From contig OY781105.1 in NCBI GenBank assembly GCA_963676635.1, forward strand, positions 310,001 to 374,000: a stretch of DNA of 64,000 bases. The letters are read 5' to 3'. This document shows, piece after piece, positions 27,803 to 36,142 of the stretch (within the stretch, counting starts at the first letter, position 1; each line of letters begins with the position of its first letter). This stretch comes from GCA-002708315 sp963676635 (GTDB lineage Bacteria; Bacteroidota; Bacteroidia; Bacteroidales; F082). A model generated the notes under the pieces. It was not told the DNA's origin, made no database searches, and worked only from the letters and a program-made list of their open reading frames with translations. The translations under genes and the position numbers were made by a program.

Positions 27803-27972
27803 CTTCTAAATTTTATTCAAAAAAAAGGAAATTAGTTTAATAAGTCGATAATATTCCAAGGGAAGTTTTCAACAACAGTTTAATATCCACCTTGCCGGGA
27901 ACATGAATTTCAATTATTAATCATCCGATTATTTGTATCAAGGATTTTAAAATTATTGCAAACTGAAAATAT

Positions 27973-28148
27973 CACAGGTTCGGACAGTAATTCTCACAGC
28001 TACCATTGGTTGTTATCACAGCTTCCGTTGTTTGTCGCCACAGCTTTAATCAACATTTTCATACCTATGAAAATCCAGTTTCATACGTATGAAAAACTAT
28101 TTTGATACCTATGAAAAATCAATATGATACGTATGAAAGTATCAGCCG
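27973..28148. repeat. 22-bp-period array 2 (four CACAGC units then four ATACSTATGAAA palindromes)
   Basis: Four units starting CACAGG/CACAGC at 27973, 27995, 28017 and 28039, followed without break by four palindromic modules CATACCTATG, CATACGTATG, GATACCTATG and GATACGTATG centred at 28064.5, 28086.5, 28108.5 and 28130.5. The eight units keep one 22-bp register although the motif changes in the middle. The best module, TTTCATACGTATGAAA (28079-28094), is a perfect 16-bp palindrome. The CACAGC units are not palindromic. Confidence 0.82.
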
Positions 28149-28226
28149 CAGAGCTTATTTCAGTGAATAAAACAGCAACTTTTTTAACTTTAAACATTAA
28201 ACATTATAGTATATAACATTTAATCT

Positions 28227-28234
28227 TACATTTG
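28227..28234 (+). promoter_or_regulatory. Candidate -7 promoter box for the nucleoside permease gene
   Basis: TACATTTG matches TAnnTTTG, 24 bp upstream of the ATG at 28259. No good -33 element is seen. Confidence 0.45.
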
Positions 28235-28258
28235 CTTTCTTTTTAAAAGTGCATTGAT

Positions 28259-29494
28259 ATGAAGAATATAAAACTCAGGATTACTGTATTGAATTTTCTC
28301 CAGTTTTTTATCTGGGGAGCATGGCTTACTTCTTTTGGAGGATATCTGCAGGAAACATTGTATTTTGATGGTTTTCAGGTAGGTAAAATTTATGCTACAA
28401 TGGGATTAGCAGCTTTATTTATGCCTGTTGTTGTTGGTATTATAGCTGACAAATGGATTAATGCCGAGCGACTATTTGGTATTCTTCACTTGTTAGGTGC
28501 AGGGTTGTTGTTAGCTGCATCAATGGTTAAAGACTACGATGCGCTTTATTGGATAATGCTAGGTGTTTCATTATCATATATGCCAACAATTGCGTTAAAT
28601 AACACTGTTTCATATAGTATTCTTGAAAGAAACGGGTTTGACATTGTAAAAGATTTTCCTCCTATCAGAGTGTGGGGAACAGTTGGGTTTATTATAGCAA
28701 TGTGGATAATTGACCTTCTTGACTTTACAGTGACCCCTACACAGCTTTATATATCAGCTGTAGCAGCTGCTATTCTGGGATTGTATTCATTTACAATGCC
28801 ATCATGTCCGCCGGAAAATAAAGGCAAAGGTGAGTCGTTAGTTAAACAGCTTGGTCTTGATGCATTCGTGCTATTTAAACAACGTAAAATGACCATATTC
28901 TTTATTTTTGCTATGCTTTTAGGAGCAGCATTACAAATAACAAACACATTTGGACAGCCTTTTCTAATAGACTTTAAAGTAAACTATCCAGACTCATTTA
29001 CTGTTGAGAATCCGGGAATACTAATGTCTATTTCTCAAATTTCTGAAACTTTGTTTATCCTTACGATACCCTTTTTCCTGAAAAAGTTTGGTATTAAAAA
29101 AGTGATGATCTTAAGTATGCTGGCATGGGTACTGAGGTTCGCATTGTTTGGGATTGGAAATCCTGATAATGGATTAATTTGGCTTGTCTTGTCAATGATT
29201 ATATATGGTATGGCTTTCGACTTTTTCAATATATCAGGATCATTGTTTGTTGAACTGGAAGCAAGTCCGAAAGTACGTGCCAGTGCACAGGGATTGTTTA
29301 TGATTATGACCAATGGTTTTGGTGCTTTTATTGGAGGTGTTGCCAGTGGTTATGTTGTTGAATTGTTTACGAAAGACGGACAGGAAATATGGCCGGATAT
29401 ATGGTTTACGTTTGCTGGATATGCTCTGGTAATAGCTATTGCGTTTATGGTCTTGTTTAAATACAAGCATGATCCAGAAAAGATTAACCAATAA
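28259..29494 (+). CDS. Nucleoside:H+ symporter family permease (NupG-like MFS)
   Basis: 411 residues with twelve hydrophobic helices. The N-terminus FLQFFIWGAWLTSFGGYL and the segment LSYMPTIALNNTVSYSIL, followed by PPIRVWGTVGFIIAMW, are hallmarks of the nucleoside:H+ symporter (NHS) family to which NupG and XapB belong. It imports nucleosides across the inner membrane using the proton gradient. It is divergent from thyA, which fits a pyrimidine salvage/synthesis neighbourhood. Exact substrate range is not readable. Confidence 0.88.
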   Translation: MKNIKLRITVLNFLQFFIWGAWLTSFGGYLQETLYFDGFQVGKIYATMGLAALFMPVVVGIIADKWINAERLFGILHLLGAGLLLAASMVKDYDALYWIMLGVSLSYMPTIALNNTVSYSILERNGFDIVKDFPPIRVWGTVGFIIAMWIIDLLDFTVTPTQLYISAVAAAILGLYSFTMPSCPPENKGKGESLVKQLGLDAFVLFKQRKMTIFFIFAMLLGAALQITNTFGQPFLIDFKVNYPDSFTVENPGILMSISQISETLFILTIPFFLKKFGIKKVMILSMLAWVLRFALFGIGNPDNGLIWLVLSMIIYGMAFDFFNISGSLFVELEASPKVRASAQGLFMIMTNGFGAFIGGVASGYVVELFTKDGQEIWPDIWFTFAGYALVIAIAFMVLFKYKHDPEKINQ

Positions 29495-29650
29495 TAAGAG
29501 AGTTTTTTATTGAATATAAATTACCGGGAGTAGTGGTTAATGCCATAGTAGTTATTCCGGTAGATGTAATCACTTAACTTGTATTATTCTAATATTCAAG
29601 AAAACAGAATTAATAACTGTTGGTACCTTTTTAGATATGATACAGAGCTA

Positions 29651-30259
29651 TTACTTTTTCTTTCTTCTGTTTAGTTCATCACGAATAAGCGATGCATCTT
29701 CATAATTCTCTTTCTCAATAGCCTTATTAAGAAGCTTTTGCAGTTCATTATCCTTGTATTCAGAAAAGTTTTTACCCAATGGAGCATCATAGGTTTCTGG
29801 CTCTTCATAGCTTTGGTTTTCAGCTTCCGGGTCATCACCAACAGGCTTGTCTTCGATAATGATACCAGCTTCATCAATAATTGACTTATAGGCAAAAACC
29901 GGACAATTAAACCTTAGTGAAAGGGCAATAGCATCAGACGTACGGCTGTCAATCTCACTAATATGTCCATTCTGTTCACATACTAAAACAGAATAGAAGA
30001 TACCTTCTTCAAACTTATTAATAATTACTTCTTTGATATTTATAAGGTAATGTCGGGCAAAATTTGCAAACAAATCATGTGTTAAGGGCCGTGAAGGCTT
30101 CATATTTTCAAGTTCGATAGCGATAGCCTGAGCTTCGTTACTACCTATTATTATCGGCAAACGCTTTTTTTCACCCCTTACTCCAAGAATTAATGCATAC
30201 GCACCACTTTGCGATTGGCTGTATGACATACCTATTATATCAAGCTTTACTTTTTCCAT
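29651..30259 (-). CDS. Bifunctional nuclease family protein (DUF151) with UVR motif
   Basis: 202 residues from the ATG at 30259 (MEKVKLDIIGMSYSQ); an upstream in-frame ATG would add 28 AT-rich residues not expected for the family. The N-terminal domain is DUF151: GAYALILGVRGEKKRLPIIIGSNEAQAIA, SRPLTHDLF and ISEIDSRTSDAIALSLR, shared with proteins described as bifunctional nucleases and with a Thermotoga structure. The C-terminus (LQKLLNKAIEKENYEDASLIRDELNR) is a UvrB/UvrC-type coiled-coil motif. Cytoplasmic. The physiological role of this Bacteroidetes version is not established. Convergent with the permease gene. Confidence 0.88.
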   Translation of the reverse strand: MEKVKLDIIGMSYSQSQSGAYALILGVRGEKKRLPIIIGSNEAQAIAIELENMKPSRPLTHDLFANFARHYLINIKEVIINKFEEGIFYSVLVCEQNGHISEIDSRTSDAIALSLRFNCPVFAYKSIIDEAGIIIEDKPVGDDPEAENQSYEEPETYDAPLGKNFSEYKDNELQKLLNKAIEKENYEDASLIRDELNRRKKK

Positions 30260-30549
30260 ATTTCTAAAATATTTGATAAAATTAATAACTTTTTCGGTAT
30301 ACACGTAAAACATTTTCTTAGATTTAATAAGAATTGTTAACATGTTAAAGTATCAAAGGAAAGTGTATTTATGCTGATTAACAGATTATTGCAATTAGCA
30401 CAATTACATAAAAGACCTGTTTGTTCAATACTATCCCTTAATCTTTAATAACAAAATTTAATATTAGTGTTGATTTACAGGTATAATTTTTATTTTAGCA
30501 CCTTGTTTCGCAAACGTTTGAAATGTATAATTAAATTTATAGAGTTGTT

Positions 30550-32934
30550 ATGAAAAGAGTACTCACGTTACTTACTATGTTTGCTGTTCCATTTATGGCA
30601 ACAGCGAGTGAAGCCGACCTTGTTATACCCGATGGGATAAAAGGTCAGTCAATACTTTATTGGGGATTTATCATTACAATTGCAGGCTTTCTGTTTGGGC
30701 TTCTGCAATTTATGAAAGTTAAAAAGAGGCCTGCTCATAAATCAATGCTTGATGTGGCACAGGTGATATATGAAACGGGAAAGACTTATCTGATACAACA
30801 AGGTAAGTTTCTCGCCATTTTGTTTGTCTTCATTGGCGCTGCAGTTGCTTTTTATTTTGGATGGCTGTCTGATGCCGGATTTGGCGTCGGTGGTGTGTTA
30901 ATGATTCTGGGATGGACTATTATTGGTATACTGGGATCATACAGCGTTGCATGGTTTGGTATTCGCATGAATACACTTGCAAACTCTCGTATGGCTTTTG
31001 CATCACTGGAAAGAAAACCAATTAAACTCCTTAATATACCCCTCAACGCAGGTATGAGTATTGGTGTAGTACTTATCTCTCTTGAGTTAATTATGATGTT
31101 AATAATTCTGATGTTTGTACCAGGTGAGTATGCAGGTGCAAGCTTTATCGGTTTCGCTATTGGTGAATCACTTGGTGCTTCTGCTCTTAGAATTGCTGGA
31201 GGTATATTCACTAAAATAGCTGACATTGGATCAGACTTAATGAAAGTTATCTTTAAGATAGGGGAGGATGATCCTCGTAACCCAGGCACAATAGCCGACT
31301 GTGTTGGTGATAATGCAGGCGATAGCGTTGGTCCTACAGCAGATGGTTTTGAAACCTATGGTGTAACAGGTGTTGCCCTGATTTCTTTTATATTACTTGC
31401 TGTTACAAGTCCTGAATTTCAGATTCAATTGTTAACATGGATATTCCTTATGCGTATTCTCGGTATTATAACATCTGTGGTTTCATTCTGGATTAATAAT
31501 GGTATTGCCAAAGCAAAATACGGTAATTCAGATGATCTTGATTTTGAAAAACCGCTTACATCGCTTGTGTGGATTACTTCAATTCTTTTTATAGGAGTAA
31601 CATTCTTAGTAAGTTATTTGACCATTAAAGAATTACCTAATAACATGTGGTTGATTCTTTCAATTATAATAAGCGCCGGTACACTTGGTGCAGCACTTAT
31701 ACCTGAATTTACCAAGTTATTCACAAGCCCTAAGTCTACTCACGTTAACGAAGTTGTTACTGCCTCACAAGAGGGTGGTCCTTCACTGAATATATTGTCA
31801 GGACTTGTTGCTGGTAACTTTAGTGCTTTCTGGAAAGGAATGGTATTCTTCCTGCTTATGTTTATCGCATATATAGCCAGTACTTATGGTCTTAGTGATA
31901 TTATGGATTACCCATCAATATTTGCATTCGGCCTTGTGGCTTTTGGTATGCTTGGAATGGGGCCTGTTACCATTGCTGTTGACAGTTATGGTCCTGTAAC
32001 TGATAATGCACAGTCAATCTATGAGCTTTCTCTTATTGAAGAAACTGAAGGTATTGAAGAAGAAATCGAAAAGGATTTTGGTTTTAAACCTGATTTCGAA
32101 AAGTCGAAATACTATCTGGAAGCCAATGATGGTGCTGGTAATACTTTTAAGGCAACTGCTAAGCCAGTACTGATTGGTACTGCAGTTGTTGGAGCAACAA
32201 CTATGATCTTCTCATTGATTCTGGTTATTGAACATGTTCTAGGTGTTAAACCTGAGGAAATTCTTAACCTGTTGAATCCATATACTATTTTGGGATTCTT
32301 ATTAGGTGGTGCTGTTATATACTGGTTCACTGGTGCATCTACACAGGCTGTGACAACAGGAGCCGGACGTGCCGTTGAGTTTATCAAACAGAATATAAAT
32401 CTTGACCCAAATGCTCCAAAAAAAGCTGATGTGGAAAAATCAAGAGCGGTAGTTAAAATATGTACTGTTTATGCTCAGAAAGGTATGTGGAATATCTTTA
32501 TTGCAATCTTCTCTTTTGCTCTGGCATTCGCATTCTTGTCAGCACCAAGCGGTTCAAATCTTCCGGTTTCATTATTCGTAAGCTACTTGCTTTCAATAGC
32601 ATTCTTTGGATTGTATCAGGCTATCTTTATGGCAAATGCTGGTGGTGCATGGGATAATGCCAAAAAAGTTGTTGAAGTTGATATGCAGGAAAAAGGTACG
32701 CCACTTCATGATGCATCAGTTGTTGGTGATACGGTGGGTGACCCATTTAAGGATACTTCTTCTGTAGCTTTGAATCCGGTAATTAAGTTTACTACATTAT
32801 TCGGACTACTTGCTATGGAAATAGCTATTTCTGAAAAGTTTGTTGCCGCTGCTCCATATATAGGAGGAGTATTCCTTATTGTGGCACTTTATTTTGTATA
32901 CAGATCTTTCTACAAAATGCGTATCAAAGGATAA
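30550..32934 (+). CDS. hppA: Membrane-bound ion-translocating pyrophosphatase
   Basis: 794 residues, about sixteen transmembrane helices. The substrate site is clear: TKIADIGSDLMK, EDDPRNPGTIADC, GDNAGDSVGPTADGFETYG, and the C-terminal DTVGDPFKDTS. It couples hydrolysis of pyrophosphate to H+ and/or Na+ export. The residue that distinguishes K+-dependent (Ala) from K+-independent (Lys) enzymes is Lys here (GNTFKAT). The substrate-site wording differs from proton pumps of plants and resembles Bacteroides-type Na+/H+ enzymes; the ion cannot be settled from sequence alone. A strong terminator follows. Confidence 0.96.
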   Translation: MKRVLTLLTMFAVPFMATASEADLVIPDGIKGQSILYWGFIITIAGFLFGLLQFMKVKKRPAHKSMLDVAQVIYETGKTYLIQQGKFLAILFVFIGAAVAFYFGWLSDAGFGVGGVLMILGWTIIGILGSYSVAWFGIRMNTLANSRMAFASLERKPIKLLNIPLNAGMSIGVVLISLELIMMLIILMFVPGEYAGASFIGFAIGESLGASALRIAGGIFTKIADIGSDLMKVIFKIGEDDPRNPGTIADCVGDNAGDSVGPTADGFETYGVTGVALISFILLAVTSPEFQIQLLTWIFLMRILGIITSVVSFWINNGIAKAKYGNSDDLDFEKPLTSLVWITSILFIGVTFLVSYLTIKELPNNMWLILSIIISAGTLGAALIPEFTKLFTSPKSTHVNEVVTASQEGGPSLNILSGLVAGNFSAFWKGMVFFLLMFIAYIASTYGLSDIMDYPSIFAFGLVAFGMLGMGPVTIAVDSYGPVTDNAQSIYELSLIEETEGIEEEIEKDFGFKPDFEKSKYYLEANDGAGNTFKATAKPVLIGTAVVGATTMIFSLILVIEHVLGVKPEEILNLLNPYTILGFLLGGAVIYWFTGASTQAVTTGAGRAVEFIKQNINLDPNAPKKADVEKSRAVVKICTVYAQKGMWNIFIAIFSFALAFAFLSAPSGSNLPVSLFVSYLLSIAFFGLYQAIFMANAGGAWDNAKKVVEVDMQEKGTPLHDASVVGDTVGDPFKDTSSVALNPVIKFTTLFGLLAMEIAISEKFVAAAPYIGGVFLIVALYFVYRSFYKMRIKG

Positions 32935-32965
32935 ATTAGAAAATTTTGTGTTATTATATATTATT

Positions 32966-32993
32966 AAGGAGCTCTTAACGAGCTCCTTTTTTT
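32966..32993 (+). terminator. Intrinsic terminator after hppA
   Basis: Stem AAGGAGCTC/GAGCTCCTT with loop TTAAC, followed by a run of T. It lies 31 bp past the hppA stop codon. Confidence 0.9.
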
Positions 32994-33074
32994 GAATATT
33001 CATTTTTCTTTGACTTATTGTTAATTTGTTAACAAATAATATGTATAAACAAACGATTTCATAAAGAAGATTTT

Positions 33075-33082
33075 TAATTTTG
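33075..33082 (+). promoter_or_regulatory. Candidate -7 promoter box for gcvP
   Basis: TAATTTTG matches TAnnTTTG, 53 bp upstream of the gcvP start codon. A weak -33-like TTTC lies at 33057-33060. No glycine riboswitch-like structure was recognised in the leader. Confidence 0.5.
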
Positions 33083-33135
33083 CAGTGTGCTGTAAAATCA
33101 GCTTAATTAATTTATAACCGATTGAAATAAACATA

Positions 33136-36000
33136 ATGAATACAAAGACTTTTGTAAATAGGCATAACGGCCCTTCAGAAGAAGACGTGAAGGTTATGCT
33201 TGGCAAACTTGGACTGGATTCTGTAGATCAGTTAATAGACAAAACAATCCCTGAAAAGATAAGATTAAAAGAAGATATGGACCTTGATGAGGGTATGTCT
33301 GAATATGAATACTTAAACCATATGCGCACTTTAGCTGCGAAGAACAAAGTTTATTCAACTTATATTGGTATGGGTTATTATAACACGATAGTACCATCTG
33401 TTATATTGCGTAATGTATTCGAAAACCCTGGCTGGTATACTTCTTATACTCCTTATCAGGCAGAGATAAGTCAGGGGCGCCTTGAGGCTCTTCTTAACTT
33501 TCAGACAATGATATCAGATTTAACAGCCATGCCAATTGCCAACTCTTCTTTGCTTGACGAAGGTACTGCAGCAGCTGAAGCAATGCTTATGTTCTTCAAT
33601 GCACGTAAGAGGGCACAAGTTAAAAGTGGTGTTAATGTATTTCTTGTATCAGAGAATATGTTCCCACAGACAATCGAAGTCCTTAAAACAAGAGCAATGT
33701 CAAAGGGCATTGAGTTGAGATTCAGTAAACCGGAGGATTTTTCCTTTACTGATGATGTATTTGGTTGTATGATTCAGTATCCTGATCAATATGGTAACAT
33801 ATGTAATCACAAAGCAGTTGTTACATCTGCCAAAGAAACAAATGTTCCTGTTGCAGTGGCTGCTGATATACTTAGCCTTGCTCTATTAACTCCTCCGGGC
33901 GAATGGGGGGCTGATGTCGTATTTGGTTCATCACAACGTCTTGGAGTACCAATGGGATTTGGTGGTCCTCATGCTGCGTATTTTGCAACTACAGAAGACT
34001 ACAAAAGAAGTATACCGGGCAGAATTATCGGTATATCCAAAGATAAAAACGGAAACCAGGCTTTAAGAATGGCATTGCAAACTCGTGAGCAGCATATAAA
34101 ACGTGAGCGTGCTACCTCGAATATATGTACTGCCCAGGCATTGCTGGCTATTATGAGTGGTTTCTATGGCGTTTATCATGGACCAGATGGTATAAAACAT
34201 ATTGCTACTAAGATAAATATCCTCACAGGCGGACTTGCTGAATCTATTGGAAAACTTGGAATCAAAGTTGAAAATAGCTGCTTCTTCGATACGCTTTATA
34301 TTAAAACTGATAAAGTTGAAGCAATAAGAGAGATTGCTCTTGACAATAACATTAACCTCAGATATTTTGATGATGGCGAGCATATAGGAATAAGTCTGGA
34401 TGAAACAACAACAGAAAATGATGTCGCTGTACTTGCGGCTATCTTTGCTAAAGCTGTTGAAAAAGACAACTTTGAATTGTTATTTACTGATGATCAATCA
34501 GGTATCCTTGATGATATCAAACGGAAATCTGAATTCATGACTCATGAAGCATTTAACAGTTATCATTCTGAGACTGATATGATGCGTTATCTTAAGAAGC
34601 TGGAGAATAAGGATATCGCTCTTAACAGATCAATGATTCCTCTTGGTTCTTGTACAATGAAGCTTAATGCAGCAACTGAGCTAATGCCAATAAGCTGGCC
34701 AGAGTTTACTGACATTCATCCTTTTGTTCCTGTTGATCAGGTAGAAGGATATATGGATATTATTGAAGAAACTGACAATATTCTTAGTAAGATAACCGGA
34801 TTTGCAGGAATGTCATTTCAACCAAACTCAGGAGCGGCTGGCGAGTATTCTGGTTTGTTAACCATTAATCTCTATCAGAAAAGCATAGGACAGGGGCACA
34901 GAAATGTATGCCTTATACCTTCCTCAGCACACGGCACTAATCCTGCCAGTGCAATTATGGCAGGCTATGAAGTTGTTGTTGTAAAGAGTGACGAGAATGG
35001 AAATGTTGACATAGCTGACCTTAAGGAAAAGGCTGAAAAGCATAAAGAAAACCTTGCTGCAATTATGATTACCTATCCATCCACACATGGTATCTTTGAA
35101 GATACTATCAGTGACGTAATTGAGATCATCCACGAAAATGGTGGTCAGGTTTATATGGATGGTGCAAACATGAATGCTCAGGTTGGATTGACAAACCCTG
35201 GTACCATTGGTGCTGATGTGTGTCATCTTAATCTGCATAAAACATTTGGTATTCCTCACGGTGGAGGTGGTCCTGGTGTAGGCCCTATTGGCGCTGCAGA
35301 ACATCTTGTACCTTTCTTACCCGGACATGTTTATTCACAGTTTGGCGGTCAGCATGGCAAACCTGCTGTTTCCTCAGCACCATTCGGAAGTGCTCTGGTA
35401 TTGCTGATTTCATATGGCTACCTAAAGCTTCTTGGTAACTATGGACTTAAGAGGGCTACAGAAATAGCTATCCTTAATGCTAACTACATGATGAATGAGC
35501 TTAAGGATCATTATCCTATTCTTTATAAGGGTAAAAATGGTACTGTTGGTCATGAAATGATTGTAGACTGTAATCAGTTCAGCAAATCAGCTGATGTGCA
35601 AGTAGTGGATATTGCCAAACGACTTATGGATTACGGTTTTCATGCTCCAACTGTTGCATTTCCTGTTCATGGCACTCTTATGGTTGAGCCAACCGAAAGC
35701 GAGCCTCTCAGCGAAATGAATTATTTTATTGAAGCTATGAAAGAAATACGTGCTGAAATAAAGGAAATAGAAGAAGGTGAAGCTGATAAGAAAAATAATG
35801 TTGTAGTCAATGCACCCCATACAGCTGTTATGGTTGTCAGTGATGATTGGGATATGCCTTATAAAAGAGAGAAGGCTGCTTATCCTTTAAAATGGGTTCG
35901 TGATAATAAGTATTTCACTCCGGTTGCTAAAATTGATGATGCTTATGGAGACAGAAATCTTTGTTCTTGCCTGCCTGTTGAAGAGTATGACAATGAATAA
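33136..36000 (+). CDS. gcvP: Glycine dehydrogenase (decarboxylating), glycine cleavage P protein
   Basis: 954 residues, the single-chain form in which the two homologous halves are fused. The N-terminal half begins FVNRHNGPSEEDVKVML and includes YTPYQAEISQGRLEAL; the C-terminal half has PLGSCTMKLNA, QPNSGAAGEY and the pyridoxal-phosphate lysine, Lys702, in LNLHKTFGIPHGGGGPG. The enzyme decarboxylates glycine and passes the aminomethyl group to the lipoylated H protein. Genes for H and T proteins are not in the window. It is transcribed alone, between two clear terminators. Confidence 0.98.
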   Translation: MNTKTFVNRHNGPSEEDVKVMLGKLGLDSVDQLIDKTIPEKIRLKEDMDLDEGMSEYEYLNHMRTLAAKNKVYSTYIGMGYYNTIVPSVILRNVFENPGWYTSYTPYQAEISQGRLEALLNFQTMISDLTAMPIANSSLLDEGTAAAEAMLMFFNARKRAQVKSGVNVFLVSENMFPQTIEVLKTRAMSKGIELRFSKPEDFSFTDDVFGCMIQYPDQYGNICNHKAVVTSAKETNVPVAVAADILSLALLTPPGEWGADVVFGSSQRLGVPMGFGGPHAAYFATTEDYKRSIPGRIIGISKDKNGNQALRMALQTREQHIKRERATSNICTAQALLAIMSGFYGVYHGPDGIKHIATKINILTGGLAESIGKLGIKVENSCFFDTLYIKTDKVEAIREIALDNNINLRYFDDGEHIGISLDETTTENDVAVLAAIFAKAVEKDNFELLFTDDQSGILDDIKRKSEFMTHEAFNSYHSETDMMRYLKKLENKDIALNRSMIPLGSCTMKLNAATELMPISWPEFTDIHPFVPVDQVEGYMDIIEETDNILSKITGFAGMSFQPNSGAAGEYSGLLTINLYQKSIGQGHRNVCLIPSSAHGTNPASAIMAGYEVVVVKSDENGNVDIADLKEKAEKHKENLAAIMITYPSTHGIFEDTISDVIEIIHENGGQVYMDGANMNAQVGLTNPGTIGADVCHLNLHKTFGIPHGGGGPGVGPIGAAEHLVPFLPGHVYSQFGGQHGKPAVSSAPFGSALVLLISYGYLKLLGNYGLKRATEIAILNANYMMNELKDHYPILYKGKNGTVGHEMIVDCNQFSKSADVQVVDIAKRLMDYGFHAPTVAFPVHGTLMVEPTESEPLSEMNYFIEAMKEIRAEIKEIEEGEADKKNNVVVNAPHTAVMVVSDDWDMPYKREKAAYPLKWVRDNKYFTPVAKIDDAYGDRNLCSCLPVEEYDNE

Positions 36001-36042
36001 TACCAGCAGACAAGAGTTTTATTTTGATATTTATTAAATTAT

Positions 36043-36073
36043 AAAGCCCTGTTGGTTACAGGGCTTTTTTTTT
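36043..36073 (+). terminator. Intrinsic terminator after gcvP
   Basis: Stem AAAGCCCTGT/ACAGGGCTTT with loop TGGTT and a long T-run, 42 bp past the stop codon. Confidence 0.92.
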
Positions 36074-36142
36074 AAACGTTCTGAGGTGTTATTCTGAGAT
36101 TGATAAATTACATTATTTAAGTATCTACTGAAAATTAGAGTT

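Larger units (their letters stand above)
27803..28258. other. Divergent intergenic region between thyA and the nucleoside permease gene
   Basis: 456 bp without a gene. It contains the promoter regions of both divergent genes and, between them, the 22-bp-period array at 27973-28148. Both flanking genes act on nucleoside/nucleotide supply, but no link between the array and their regulation can be shown. Confidence 0.6.

Noticed and set aside
30260..30343. N-terminal extension of the bifunctional nuclease
   Set aside because: The family begins at the MEKVKLDIIG-type strand; the added 28 residues are not family-like.
33083..33135. Glycine riboswitch upstream of gcvP
   Set aside because: The leader is only about 50 nt and shows no tandem aptamer-like structure.
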